Shown: positions 45,479 to 58,599, numbered from the stretch's first letter. The stretch is DNA of 64,000 nt from Lobosporangium transversale (GCF_002105155.1 NW_019029038.1:124001-188000), one strand, 5' to 3'. Program-made: numbers and translations. The notes: generated by a model from the sequence alone, not told the origin.

Positions 45479-46774
45479 CAGAACGTTTAGATCGCATCAA
45501 GACACGTCTCTATGCGTCAGTCACACAAATCTATTTGCTTCATTGCGCTAGGATATGACAATCTTCCTTGGCTTGACGCGTGTCTTCATTTTTATGACTA
45601 AAGTCAGTATCAATAACTATGCGTACTGTTAAATATACAATAGACATAAATTAGTTGAAGAAAAAAAAAAAAAAAAAAAAAAAAAACTCACTAATAGGCG
45701 TTGACAACGAACTTTGGCGGCCTTTGCGTTACTGATCAAAAATAATCCTCTGCTGTATATCGAATTGCTGTAATTGAATTTTACCACTAGGTATAACTGA
45801 GTTTTGCCTAGTATCGCTTTTCTTTTGAGGTCCTATAATCAATTCGTCTGGCAAAAACTAGGTATTTAGTGTCAATGAAGTAATATAGCCCTATCAGACG
45901 TTCAAAAACCCCAGGGTGCAAGAGGCTCATTGGACCTATCGATAGCTAAGCACCAGGCCACGTCCCAGCTGTATAGACGAGCCGATGTACTCGTAAATCG
46001 CCCATGTCGAGAAGGCGATACATTGGCAAGGTGTTGCCTGCAAGGTTGGATTGATGAAAAGAAAACTAACATACCTTTTAAAACCGAAAGAACAAGAACA
46101 AGTATAGTCGAATGTGCAATCACAAAGAATAAGCAATTGATGTAGGCTCAATAATAGGGATACCCAATTGATATGACTCGAGTAGAAAAGAAGAAAGAAA
46201 TAAGGATGTGAACACATACAAGAAAGAGAAGTGTACTACCAGAAGCGGAGATCGAAAGAACAAGCAGCCGAACACTTTACCATGGCGAAACGATGAAGTC
46301 TGTTTCGCCTTTTTTTTTTTTTTTTTACAGGTCTGGCGATAATGCTTGTATGCCAAACCCTTAATCTTCTTTCTTTCCGGAGCTGCACACAAACCTTCAG
46401 AATGATTGATAGAAAAGTCTAATGTAGGCACTGCTCTGCTCTGTTCTGCTCGCGGCAATCTTTGGGATGATCAGCACCAAGGATTTTGACTCTTATGACT
46501 AGAAAGAAAGAAATGATGTGGATGATACCTACGTTGGTCACGTTGTCCACGTTGATGCGGATATGGAGAAGCGTGGAGTTAGAGTATCCTCACTGCTTCT
46601 CAATAGATTTCGGTAGACAAGACAAAACAAAACAAATCTATAAATGTATTTATCTATACATTTCGACTTTAATCGATGGTTTTGTTGCCTTATTGAATGT
46701 ATATCTCTATCAACTCATGGAGCACTTTTTCAACACATTCAACTGTATACATTGTACACTATCTATTGTTTTTC

Positions 46775-46805
<31 letters not shown>

Positions 46806-47309
46806 TTTTTTTTGTTTTATTTTATTTTGCAAGTGCAATGATTAATAAGTATAAAAGTATTTTATATTTTATAAATGCAATTAGAATGTAAAGGGGGGGA
46901 AGAGGAGAAGCGAAAAATGAATGAAATGATATTTTACAAGGAATATATGAATTGGATTGTAGAAATGTGGATATGAAAAAAAAAAAAAAAAAAAAAAAAA
47001 AAAGATAATTAATGATAATAATAAAATGCTGAAATAGCAACAGGCAAAAGGGCATGAAAAAAAAAAAAATAAACAAATTGGCCAACATAACGAAACAAAT
47101 GAACAAATGCTATGTACAATCGGAGAGCAGGAAAAAAAGAATTAAAGTATAAAATAAAAGTGCGGGTGGGAAAATAAACAGAAGCAACCAAAGCTCAGGT
47201 AGCTCCTGGAGTACTAAAAGCGGGGTCGCAAAAGAAAAGAAAAGAAAAAAAAAAAAAAAAATGGCTACATTTTTTTTGTGGGGTTCAGGTGAGAAAATAA
47301 ATAAATGAT
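41270..47309. other. Six kilobases of non-coding, simple-sequence-rich DNA
   Basis: No gene is supported. A/T homopolymers of 20 or more recur near 41441-41463, 42811-42832, 42993-43022, 44963-44987, 45446-45475, 45661-45686, 46791-46813 and 46978-47003. A (TG)n tract lies at about 46774-46790. Short open frames near 45930-46145 and 46480-46620 have no recognisable domain. The last few hundred bases are probably the 3' UTR of the zinc-finger gene. Confidence 0.6.
42429..42462 (+). repeat. (AT)n dinucleotide microsatellite
   Basis: About 17 uninterrupted AT units in the non-coding region. Confidence 0.9.
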
Positions 47310-48563
47310 TTAAGAGATAGAAAGTAAGGACTTGATAGGAGGGAGCATAACATTTGATCCATTGTTATTGTTGCCATTGTTGCTGTTGTTGTAGTTATGG
47401 CTGTTGAAGCCATTGCCATAATTGCTGTTTGCGATCGAAGGCAAAGGAAGTGAAGTGTACTGGCTGTTATTATCGTACTGGGTTGAATGCTGGGGGTGGG
47501 GTTTGTGGAGGTGATATGTGCTCTCCATCATTGAGGGCAACCCCGGGTGATGAGGCTTGTGTTGAGGATATGGCGCAGCGGCATATCGAGACGAACTAGC
47601 ACTGCCATATCGAGGAGACATTGGTGGTGAATAAGGAGGCGTCTGAAGCACAATATCATCGTGGCTACTCTTGTAATATGACTGTGGTTCATGATGATAT
47701 TGCTCGTGCTGCGGCTGGTGCTGATAGTGCTGTTGTTGCTCCTGATGTGCCACGGGTGTGATGGGCGTCATCCTGGCCCATGAAGGATAGTAATCAGTCA
47801 TAGGCTCGTCTGATTCCGAAAGCGAAGGAGACATGGGATAGGGCGACATGGATGAGCGCACAGAGCTTGCAGGCGAGTGCGACATAGGGGATGATTCTGC
47901 AGAGGTTCTGGCTTCTGCAGAGGACTTGCGGCTGCGTGAACGAGTGACATGTGTTTTGGCATGCTCGCGCAATGCATCTGATCGAGTAAAGCCAAGGCCA
48001 CAGCTCTCAACAGGACATACAAACAGCTTTTCAGATGTGTGAGAGCGGATATGGCGGGCTAGGTGACCGGAACGTGTGAAGGACTTGAAGCAATTTGGGA
48101 CTGGGCAAATATGCTTCCTGGCCCATTCGGCGGATTCGACTGCTTGGATATATTCCTGGTAGGTAGCATAGTGGTGGCGCGAGGTTGAGAGCAGATCTGC
48201 GTTGCCGTTCTTGCAAGCAGATGTATGGGCTTTCATATGGCGAGTCAATTCGTCTGAACGGGAGAAGCGCTTATCGCAGTTGGGGAAATCGCAAGGATGG
48301 GGTTTTTCGCCTGTGTGGGTGCGGATATGACGAGTTTGGTGCTCAAGACGGAAGAAGGACTTGTCACAGAGATGGCACTCGTAAGGACGAGTGACCTGCT
48401 CTGTAGATTTTGTTTTTCTAGTCGAAGATGACTCCTGATCAGACTCTCCACAAGACGAAGCTGAGGATGCAGAGATGACTGATTTTTTAGGACGGGATGT
48501 GGTTGAAGTTGAAGGCTCGTTCATGATGTTGGCAATAGAAAAGGTTGAAGGTGTGGATGCCAT
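47310..48563 (-). CDS. C2H2 zinc-finger repressor of the CreA/Mig1 type, four fingers
   Basis: Single exon, 417 residues. Fingers 1 and 2 (about residues 61-84 and 91-113) are those of the carbon catabolite repressors CreA/Mig1: [26 protein letters not shown] linker, then [11 protein letters not shown]. The contact residues RxxExxR and RxDExxR are the set that reads GC boxes of the SYGGRG type. A 38-residue spacer leads to two further fingers (about 153-175 and 183-205) with helices RSGHLAR and RSDALRE. The C-terminal half is Ser/Pro/His/Gln/Asn-rich, with PPYSPPMSP and a terminal [11 protein letters not shown] that resembles the LPPIRSL-type tail of CreA relatives. It likely represses genes for alternative carbon sources in the nucleus. 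The extra finger pair is unusual for CreA/Mig1, so its true ortholog group is uncertain. It has a TATA box about 380 bases upstream. Confidence 0.88.
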   Translation of the reverse strand: MASTPSTFSIANIMNEPSTSTTSRPKKSVISASSASSCGESDQESSSTRKTKSTEQVTRPYECHLCDKSFFRLEHQTRHIRTHTGEKPHPCDFPNCDKRFSRSDELTRHMKAHTSACKNGNADLLSTSRHHYATYQEYIQAVESAEWARKHICPVPNCFKSFTRSGHLARHIRSHTSEKLFVCPVESCGLGFTRSDALREHAKTHVTRSRSRKSSAEARTSAESSPMSHSPASSVRSSMSPYPMSPSLSESDEPMTDYYPSWARMTPITPVAHQEQQQHYQHQPQHEQYHHEPQSYYKSSHDDIVLQTPPYSPPMSPRYGSASSSRYAAAPYPQHKPHHPGLPSMMESTYHLHKPHPQHSTQYDNNSQYTSLPLPSIANSNYGNGFNSHNYNNSNNGNNNNGSNVMLPPIKSLLSIS

Positions 48564-48940
48564 GGCTGCGAGATATTGTAGTAATGATGGACAGAAGGAA
48601 AGGGAACGAGTGTAAAGAATGAATGTGAGAGGGAGCGCACAAGATTATGTGCTTTTCTTTGTTTTTGTAGGATGTAGGGATAGGTGATAGGATCGGGCTA
48701 GTTAATTGTGGAGTAACGTAAGAATGGATGAATAAAAAAAAATAAAAAAAATAAAAAAAGCTTTATCTGAAATGGTTTTGTGTGGAGGCAGAGAAGATTA
48801 TGGGTAGTGATGATGATGATGGTGACGATGATGATAATGAATGAAGGAAAAGAGAAAGGGATGTAAAGAAAGAAAGAAAAAAAAAGAATAGAAAAGAAAA
48901 GAAAAGAAAGTCAAGAGAGAGGAGGAAGGAAACGGATGGT

Positions 48941-48953
48941 CCTTTTATATATG
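48941..48953 (-). promoter_or_regulatory. TATA box of the zinc-finger gene
   Basis: TATATAAAAGG on the minus strand, about 380 bases before the ATG, implies a long 5' leader containing purine-rich tracts. A GGGGGG block lies further upstream at about 49066-49072. Confidence 0.5.
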
Positions 48954-48963
48954 CCACCGACCC

Positions 48964-50095
48964 GATCGAGTGGTCAAGCTCCAACAAAGCAATCAATAAA
49001 CAATTGTTTCTGTTGTAGCAAAGCATTGCAGAGGGTTGAGCCACGAGCCACGACTGGATGTTGACATGGGGGGTCATGGCATGGCATGGCCCTTTTTTCA
49101 CTTTTGATTGATCGATTGAAACAGCTAAAGAATTTTTTATTATTTTGATTTGATTCAATGGATATCTAATAGATTAGTTTTTTTTATGTTTCTATTTTAT
49201 AATGGGATGGTTATAAATGTGATTGAGTAACAGTTACAATAAAACCAATATAAATATATCAGAGAGCAGAGAATATGGTGTGATTAGGAATTTAAGAATT
49301 AGGGGACAAGCACAGGGCTGTCAGTTCGGACAGGACGAAAAGAGGCGACAGCGTTGTGCAGCTATGCTTTATTTTATTTTATTTTATTTTATTTTATTTT
49401 ATTTTACCCAATGTATTTATTTATTGGCCATGTATTTATCGATAGCAAAAAAAAAAAAAAAAAAAAAAAATAAAATAGATTATTTTTAACAATTCCAAGT
49501 CCACCTGGGTGAAGTGGAGTGTGTGACATATGCACCTCCCATCGCATCATTTTTGCATGCCCATGTTACTTTTTCGCTCTCTCTGGCTGGGTTTTTTTTT
49601 TCTTTCCTTCGTACTCTTCTCCCACACATGTGCTGCACTCCCCCACTTTTTTTTTTTTATTTGCAAAAACAAACACTTTAGAATAGAATACGCGTGCTTA
49701 CCCCGCTTGCCCTGCTTAAACGTAAAAAAAAAAACGTTGATTCAATACTGAACTCAATACATTTATTTTATTTTATTTTTTATTTTGATCACTCTCCTAT
49801 CTTTGTCTGTGTTCAGTCCCACAAACATATGTCGTTATCACCCACACAATGTTGTTTCAGCAAAAGGAAAATGTCGCTATGTCAAATAGTCAAGCAAATC
49901 ATCACTCTGCCCGTCCACGTTTTTCTTTCTCACTCCACTTCCTATCCCATATTCATCCAATCTCTATCTGTCTTTCTATTCTCCTTCTTACTGTACTTTG
50001 TCAACCTCACTTTCACAAGGAAGGTCAACTTGCTCTTCCATCACTTGCCATTAGTGTAATTCATGATCCTTTTAGTACATGTCATCTGTTCATCC

Positions 50096-50132
<37 letters not shown>

Positions 50133-51619
50133 TTGCTCGCGTGAGGTTCGTCTGCATTCGTCGTGAACAATGAATGACCAGTTTGACGTGCCTGTGTTCC
50201 AAATGAACAATGTGTATACATATATATATATATACAATAAAATTTTTTTTGCTTTAAAATGCATAAAAATATCTTTTTCTTGTAACTTATTTTCTGAACA
50301 CAAAGAAGGATGATGACACTTTCTTATTCCTTCTCATTTTTTTATGTATATCTGAACCTTTACATTGACGCGGTTCGGCAGTACAAAAAAAAAAAAAAAA
50401 AAAAGGTATGTAACATGGTCCGCGTCCTTTGTTTTACGCTTTAGAAAGGGGCGGGAAATACTTTTCAAGATAAAAAACATTGTTTGCACGCACGCATACA
50501 CTCTGGACTGGCATGTGAAAGAGAACAAAGCAAAGTAAAGCAAGCAAAAGAAAAAGTTTGGAGCTCGCTGGGAATCAAAAAGAAAAAAAAAAAAAAAACT
50601 ATGGGTTAGTCAGTATATATTAGCAATGACAAAATGATAATGAGCAACCAGTTATTTGAATATCCGGTCAAAGATATATAAATGTAAGATGAGCATATTG
50701 CACCCTCTCGATGTGGAGCAATATTTCTTTTTTAAAGTAGATAAAAAGGATCCATGCTGGCTCTAGATTGACAGCATGGATCAATTATGACAAAACATAC
50801 TGGTCATGCTCCATCGTAATATACGTACATTTAACCTAATGTTCTAATGTAATCTAATGATATATATACCATATTATATAAATGCCGCAATGAGCTCGTC
50901 TTTTCCTGGCTTTGCCACGAGGAAGAAGGACAAAATATTCATATTATTGATGGTGCCACCAAAATAGTGTGTATATGTAAGCCCTCGTCATCATCATATT
51001 ATCCATCCGTTGTAATTTGTTATCATTGATGTCTCCACTCCCCGCCATCATGTATGCTCGCATATGAATATGACGCACAATAAAAAAAAAAGTCGACTGA
51101 AAAGGATAGTGGGCAAAAAAAAAAAAAAAAAGCAATCTTCTAACCCTCATAATTCTCAGTCCTATCCGTTTACATGTACATTCATTCAGTTGAAGCAGGG
51201 AAAGGGCGAGGACCCTGACTAAAATTCGTATGGATCGAGGATGTTTCATTTACCACATCCCTGTGCAACGCTGGGTATTAGCATGAACGGAGGATTGGAC
51301 AGGAACGCATAAAGAGGATGACAGAGCAAGGGTTAAGCTCAAGCATCGGGGCAATTCGAGATAGCCTACACCACAACCACAGACGATCACTCTTTTTTTT
51401 TTTTTTCTATCCCAAAAAAAAAAGAAAAAAAAAAAAGGCGCATAGGCCAACGGAGACTGGCATCAATGTTTGTGTTGCAGAAAAAAAAAAAAAAAAAAAA
51501 AACGCCATTGTGCAAGGGATATGTGCCTCAAATTGAATCATCATCATATCATTCACTATTCCAAAAAAATAAAAAAAATAAGATACAGATGCAACCATCT
51601 CATATCCCGATAGAAAGTT
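48964..51619. other. Intergenic, microsatellite-rich
   Basis: No gene supported. Contains A/T runs at 49448-49470, 50386-50404, 51117-51131 and 51481-51502, a (TTTCT)n tract near 50096-50120, and a hairpin at 50749-50782 (an 11-bp perfect inverted repeat, GATCCATGCTG, with a 12-base loop). Confidence 0.5.
49366..49407 (+). repeat. (TTTTA)n pentanucleotide microsatellite
   Basis: About eight perfect TTTTA units. Confidence 0.9.
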
Positions 51620-52251
51620 GGGGAAGGGAGACCGGGTAGATCGGAGTAGAGACCAAACATTCGCCGTCGATTACAAATGTGGTGCTTACTCACTAACGAC
51701 CAAGTAGCCCATCTATGCTATCGTTCGTGTAATTTTTATGCGCAGTCTAGTCCTATATCTGAGCACCAGTCAAAATTGGGATTCCCGTCATCTCTACCTG
51801 ATCCATATAAACTTTCCAGAACTTGACTGCCCCAACAATGGACACAAATGGTGGACTGTGCGTTTGCATCCTACAACCCAAGTATCAACTATATACAGTA
51901 TATATCTTTGAGCTGAAAAAATAAAAATAAAATAAAGATACTATATGCGTCCAATAATGATTCAAATAGATGAAGCATATCACTATCGTAAGGATTCTCC
52001 AAGTCAGGTAAATGCTTTTGGACCCACCACTTTTAGGCTGGTGGACAAATGATGAATGAGCCTTTGCAACTTTTCAAGCGCGTTACAAACTTTGAAAAAG
52101 GATAAATTGCATTATCTCCAATACAAATCCATGTGGTGAATGTGGTCATTGACAAAAGACTACTATTGGTGACAGATGTCCTAAACTGCACAGCTTTCGT
52201 ATGAGCTTCTCGCCAAAGGTAAATAGCCCCATCTACAGACAAGCGCCTCAC
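51620..52251 (-). pseudogene. Gene relic of unknown family
   Basis: The minus strand carries coding-like pieces in order: GAIYLWREAHTKAVQF and TWICIGDNAIYPFSKFVTRL (52250-52035), then after a stop KWWVQKHLPDLENPYDSDML (about 52027-51965), then FVSIVGAVKFWKVYMDQVEM (about 51860-51790). Stops divide them. The composition is that of a former protein rather than of the surrounding AT-rich DNA. No family is recognised. Confidence 0.35.
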
Positions 52252-55200
52252 TGTGTGTTACCATCATCCCTCAATTCAGGGGCAATGAAGGCGTAGACGA
52301 ATACCAACGACAGTAACATGTTAAAGCCAAAAAAAAAAAAAAAAAAAAAAAAAGATTGATGAGCAACCGTAGAGCGATCTTTTCACTGCCATTTCGTCCC
52401 TTCTTCTTCCATATCTCTTTCCCTATCAAACACGATGGTTAATTCGTGAGCACGAGTTGTGTCCAAAAAAAAAAAAAAAAAAAAAAAAAAGAAGGGGTAG
52501 AGGAGTCAAGAAAAAAGAGTAAGGAAATAAGAGTACAAGAGTGGAGAAAAATATATTTGATCAGAGAATTGTTCATCTCCACATGTACACTGACCACCCC
52601 AGGACAATTGTATTTTGTTTACATTCCATAATAGGTTAGAGATTGAAGAGTTGCTGCATATTCGCAATTGTAAAGGTTTGGGCTACCGAGAATACAGTGC
52701 ATCCCGCATACTGGGGGAAGCACCAAGAACGAGGAATAAACATGTTATCACGTTAATAGGGGAGGCTGGTCAGAACTAAACTTTTTTCGTTTCGCTGTGT
52801 ACATGTTGTACACGGGTTTGGAATGGTATATAGATTGTATAAATATACACATGTACCGTTTATATCCATCATATGGATTTATACAGTTAAACTCCCTCCT
52901 CAACGCTTGCAGCTGACTGAACCTTAGCATGCCTGGCTTCCCACCACGTTTTTTTCTGGACCAAAGGACAAAAACAAGGGTATCAGGCATGACAATGGGA
53001 AGAATATTGTTTTTTTTTTTTTTTTGTCTTTCTTTGTTTGTGTTATGCATAATATGATATTTTTGAACATTATGCTAGATGTTTGGGCTGGTGAGTTTAG
53101 GCATGTAGGTACACTACAAGAATACAACATCTGGAATAAAAATGCCATCATTTTCAAGCTGAAGTATATTATATTTATATACATTCAATATACATTTGGA
53201 CTATGCTTGCCTACAGCCTACTCCTTCTGGCTGGGACAAAAAAAAAAAAGACAGAAAGACCGATAGTCGGGCAATCAGAGGCATATAAACAACAGATATA
53301 AATCATAAACACGCGAATGGTTATAGGAAACTTGTTCGCACACACAAAAAAAAAACAAAATGAATATTGCAGCTATATGTACCACGTCTTCATGTGTTTG
53401 CCGAAGCATGCAGCCCCAAGCCTGCAATATAAAGAAACGTGTCTTCTAATTTTCTTTTGAGGAATATGGTCAAAGACAGTGCATACATATATATTACCCA
53501 CTGTCCCCAGACCATTCAATATTGCTCGGGATGTAAACAATAATTGAGAAAAACTCTTTTCCACGTTTTTGCTTTTCCCACGTTATTTTTTTTTTTTTTG
53601 TATTGGTTACAAATATGTAGGTTACTTAACGATACTGCTGTTCACATTTTTTTGGTGCTCAGTAGTCAAATTTCTATAGTAAGATAGAGTATATACAATT
53701 GGCTTATCTCCAGTTCAGGGTTTCTTTGACAAAGTCATTTCAGATAAAGGGGGTTTTTTTTTCTTTTATCGTCGATGTCTTATCGTGGACTATTAAAGGT
53801 AATGAAATCAGAGTATGACGAGCGAATCATGATTTAACTAGAAAAAGCCAGAGAAACCGAAAATTAGAAATCATGAGCCAGGAAAAGCTTCATTGTTTGC
53901 TATCAAATTCAAAAGAGAACAGCTCATGCGAACTATATGTACCCCAAGGCAACTTTTTTCTTCTTTTTTTACGGTCTTACGTTGGAGGGATAGATTAGTA
54001 ATGTAACACAGTACATTTAGAACCCTGTCTATGATATGATCTTCATCGATGCCTTGGGGTCATCCAAAACCATTTTTTTTTTTTTTTTTTTTGACAGATA
54101 AAAGGGAGGAATGTCATTCTATCTATTTAAGACATGATCGAGACTGATGACGGGCCGGTCCTTTTCAATTATCTTTTTTTTAAAAAATAGATTTGCTCCA
54201 CATAGTTTAAATGATACAGGATAGGCATTTGCTTTTCCTATCTCCTATCGCAAATAGAGTTGGGACCCCGTTGCAATCAACAGTTGAGAAAGACTAAAAC
54301 CCCACTTGTTGGATAGTCTAACGATTCAACGCAGTATAAAGATATTTTTATCAATACTGGCTATCTTGTGTAAAAAAAAAAAAGAGAGAAGTATATATCT
54401 CGTAAGCTTTCTCATGGGGAGATCTGCTGGGCAGTGGCAATAGCAACATTGAGGAAAGAAATGCAGAAATCTGTGTAATTTGCCTTTCATGTGTTGGGTC
54501 GTGTAAGCATAGACAACTTCCAGAATGTTTCTATTCAAAGAAAATGCCCCAGTCCAAGATTTTTTTTCCCTTATTATGCAGACTATTTGACAAACTTCCA
54601 CATGTATCTTTGCTAGGATGGATTTTTTTCTCTTCACCAAATGATGCATGGCATGCATATGTATGTATACATGAATATGTATAGGGTCTGTCAAAGGGTT
54701 TGTTTTGTCATCAACAAAGGTAAAGAGCAAAGTTCCCATTCTCCTTCTTGAAATCGCAATTGTGTATGGATGCATGGTATTTTTATCCGTCTCTTAAATC
54801 TTTTTGCAACCAAACTTCAGCACTAGAGGAAATAAAAGAAAAAGAAATACATCTCATTCAAATCTTCCATCTTACTTTTAACTTTAAACCATGTGTCTTT
54901 TTGTTGTTTGTATGTTTTCTGAGATGGGCTTGCATATTGAAATGGTTCTTTCTCCGCCAGGCCCATTGAGAAAATACTGAATTGTTATCGATCAGATATC
55001 TTTGGATTACTTGATCTTTCTCCTGCTCCTTTCTCTCAAGTCTTTTTTTTCTTTTTCTTTTTCTTTTTCTTTGAGTATATCCGTTAGTTTGGAGAGAGAT
55101 CTTAAAATTATACTTATTCATTTGTACGAAATATTTTGTGTTTACTGTTATCTGGAACAAGGATCAGATGGATAGTTTTTTTTGGGGGGAGGATTCAATA

Positions 55201-55416
55201 GGGGAAAAGATGTGGAGAATATCTCTATATCCCTCCTTCCCTCTAACGTCTCTAAGCTCTAAAGATAGTCTAACCACCGTTTTGAGTAACATTGCTCTGA
55301 GAGATCTAGAGACTAAACAGTTGATGGGCGAAGCATGGCATAGCGAAAAACGGGTCAAAAGACATGCTGATAGACAAGCTCGTCTTTTTAGAGGCTATAT
55401 AAATAAATATATACAA

Positions 55417-55560
55417 TAATATATATATATATATATATTATATTATTATTATTATTATTATTATTATTAAAATATTGGAACTTTTCTTTACTGTGTTCAT
55501 CATTTAGTATCAATAACAATAGCAATAACAATAGCAATAACAATAGCAATAGCAATAGTA
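55417..55560 (+). repeat. Compound microsatellite (TA)n-(ATT)n ... (CAATAR)n
   Basis: A TA tract passes directly into about ten ATT units (55440-55470). After 40 bases this is followed by eight CAATAA/CAATAG hexamer units (about 55510-55558). Confidence 0.85.
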
Positions 55561-56104
55561 AAAAAGTAAAAGAATTTGATCGCTCATGCAATTCAACCGC
55601 TGTATGTGCCACTAAGGACTTTATTCTGGAACATCCCATCTCCATTTTCTGCCTAGTTGTGACAATAGGACAAGACAATGGGGAGTTTGGTAGACTTCTT
55701 TGCAACTTGGCTATTCGTACAAACTGCTACTATTTCCACATGTACAGTAACAAGTATAGTTCATTAAGAAAAAGTGTCGCAACAAGGACACATTTGGACT
55801 ATCCGGAAGTGGCAATGGAAAAATAAAATTGAAGCTGAATCGGAAGTGGACGGAGGATCTTGGATCCGGTCCTAGCCGAAAAAAGAAAGCTCGTGTCTAA
55901 TAAACATTCTTTGCAAAGAAATCTATCCGTCGTTTAACATGCATGGTACATGCATGGCACAACTTTGTTCCCATTCTCCATCGCTATTCCCGTTGACGTG
56001 ATCAAGCCGTTCGTTTAGTATATATATATAATATATATTATATACATATAAATGTCCTCTTTCTCAATTAGTGTACTCAACACCGCCGAATGTCGGTAGT
56101 TAAA

Positions 56105-56270
56105 TAGTTAAATGATCGGTCTATCTGTTCCAAATATTTTGTTGCCAAGAACAAAGAGAGATCGAATTTGAAAATCAGAAACCTATTGAGGGGAATTATC
56201 TCAAAGGACTGAGATGTGTAAACTGGTGTTTAATAAACAGATAGATGGAACAGATAGGACAGATAGTTAA
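56105..56270. repeat. Short inverted-repeat element, possible MITE
   Basis: A perfect 12-bp inverted pair, CTATCTGTTCCA at 56121-56132 and its complement at 56246-56257, is extended outward by a weaker match ending in TTAA. About 165 bases in total, without coding capacity. Confidence 0.35.
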
Positions 56271-57077
56271 AGGCTTGGGAGAGTTCTCAACTTTCTATAT
56301 TGTAGACATCGTTGTGTCATTGCTGTGCATGGCAGGGAGAGTTCAAAAGTGGTTCGATCCCTTCAAAAAAAAAAAAAAAAAAAAAAAGCATGTGAAAAGG
56401 GTTCATGGCAATTAGGTACCACAGAGCAAAGTTGATTTTTGTGTGGTGACACATTTTTTTTCCACATGGCCCAATTCATCCCTTTCACAAGCTTAAACAC
56501 AGTTCTAATAAACATTTATTGTGGAGAAATTCAGGGTTTCAACAATCAATTGATTTCACTTTCTGAAGGTTGGATATTTTTTTTTTTTATTGGACCATCA
56601 CGTGTGAATACACGAAAAAAAAAAAAAAAGTTTACAAATTTGCTTTTGACATGTCCCTTGCATTGATCAAAGGCATATGTATATAACATGTAACATTCAT
56701 GAATGAGGTATTATATAAATAATATATATTGGTATATTTATATTAAAATTACTTTTCATAATAGCAGCACGTTGTATATTGCCAAACCAGTGCCCGATTT
56801 TCATCGAACCGTTCAAACAATGTTTTCACCCCCCAAAGTAAAAAGTGAATATCTCAAGTGTCACAAGAAAAGAAACTCTATCTGTGAAAGGTTATACAAA
56901 GATCTCTATTATAAATGGATTTAACAATGAGGAATTTAACCGCCATGAAAGCGTTTTAGAGTCATAATTTATGTTAGGGCATTAGGCTGTTGAACATCTA
57001 TCGAAAACAGTACATGATCATTCGGAGACCACAAAAAAATTCCAAGGGCATCTTGAGCCCTTATCTTATAAATATGT

Positions 57078-58342
57078 TTAAGGCTTAGAGAGACCCCAAA
57101 GCTGAGTCAAATGCCATTGGACCATCTTTTCCTTTGTGGAGAAGTCGCGTTCAAAATACGCTTGACAGTGGATGCAGTAACAGGACCGGCTCCCTTTACT
57201 TTGAAGGAACGAGCTACAATTGATGCATGGGTCGCTAGTGTAGTGCACCCAATTACTCGGCACCCAAACGCCGTGCCTATAGGGTAAAATAGGATAAGGT
57301 GCTTTCAAGGCAATCCTGTATTCTTGTTGAATTATCCTCGTCTGATTGTAGACAAAACAAACTTATCGACTAATTTCCTACATCTAGGACAAGCTTCAAG
57401 GTGGCATTGATATTATAGTTTTATGCCGTCTGTTAGGCTTATTTTGTATATGTCCCATATCTCTTAACATATCAAGGATGTGCGTAGAACTCGCAAAGCG
57501 CGTTTATTCTGCTATTTGTCGCGAGGTAATTCAAGTAGCTATGAACTCGACTCGGTATCAATGGCAGCATCATCAATTCTATGACAACAATATCATGTTC
57601 CTTTTTTCCCTTCCTGTAAAAGACGACGGAAAAGCTCCATAACGCTATTGCAGAGAAGAGTGCTGAACAGTGTGCGGCTGGAAGGAGGCCGGGCTGATCA
57701 ATGTGGTCCTCATAGTGTTTCGTTCACATGGGAGCAATCCTAACAATAAAGATTGGTAAAGGTGGTGCTGAGGCGTATCAAACACCATTCTCACATTTGG
57801 GAGTCATATTCCCAATTGCGTACCTAGATCTGAAGGCAGCTGAGAGGAAGACAGTATTGGAGGTGGAAGCGGGAGTGGTAGTTGAGAGAATCGTCTTCGC
57901 CTCCGCCTTTGTTATTCTCTCCTCAGCTGGTGTTACTTGTATTCTACGACAGGTGGATGGCGTGTCGTAAGCAAGAGGAATAGGGCATAAGCCGTTGGTA
58001 CAGATTGTCCTCCTCAACTTGAACTCTGTAAAGACGTCTTGCTATGGTGTTCGCCATGTCGACTGGCAAGTTCGACTGAATATAGGATACGTTGGATAAA
58101 CGAACTTTAGCTGATATTGATATAGGTTTTGTATTGATGCATACTGTTAATCTGGAGCGACTGTGATCGGATTTTTCTGTTAAGATATTTATGGAGTGAA
58201 GGTTACTCTTTGGAAAGTCAGCAAATGCTTGTCTCCTCGTGTTATTCACAAAAGGTTGTCAAAGACAACTCTACTATCAAGAATACAAAAAGAGTTATTG
58301 GTACTCTAAGCTATAGCATGATTGTATACGGAGAGAGGCGCG

Positions 58343-58377
<35 letters not shown>

Positions 58378-58575
58378 CGTCCTTTGAGATGTAGTTCGTA
58401 CTTTTACCTCCAAGTCTCAGAACATACTTTGCACTCTTTATCGTCAGCCTCGCCACAGTCGAAAAGAACATTTTGAATGTGGGGGAAAGTGATTTCATTT
58501 GTCTTTGGGATATAGGGACTCGTGTACCGTGAGTACTGATCATACGCCCACTTGGCATTAGAAATCGTAGGCGCT
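57078..58575 (-). CDS. Unrecognised multi-exon gene ending in a Cys-rich module
   Basis: At least three coding-like exons lie on the minus strand. The first (about 58575-58408) encodes YDQYSRYTSPYIPKTNEITF and FDCGEADDKECKVCSETW. A middle part (about 58260-57780) encodes VRLSNVSYIQSNLPVDMANT followed by a Ser/Thr-rich stretch. The last exon (about 57336-57078) encodes YRHGVWVPSNWVHYTSDPC and a CxxC-x11-CYCxxC module, then YFERDFSTKEKMV, ending at the stop at 57078. The last module superficially recalls the zinc ribbon plus RD motif of TnpB/Fanzor-type proteins, but I see no RuvC motifs. A 32-base A run at 58345-58376 lies in the first intron. The function is unknown, and it may be a degenerate transposon gene. 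Confidence 0.4.
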
Positions 58576-58599
58576 GGTCGAGACCGCTAATAATTGTAG

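Larger units (their letters stand above)
52328..57077. other. Intergenic, no supported gene
   Basis: AT-rich DNA with A/T runs at 52328-52353, 52465-52490, 53009-53025, 54074-54092 and 56366-56387. A plus-strand open stretch at 55230-55415 (LRDLETKQLMGEAWHSEKRV) has coding-like composition but no recognisable domain and no neighbouring exons. Confidence 0.45.

Noticed and set aside
54326-54775. Minus-strand open frame of 149 codons
   Set aside because: Although long for this region, it has no recognisable domain, no adjoining exons and contains runs from simple sequence; there was not enough to call a gene.
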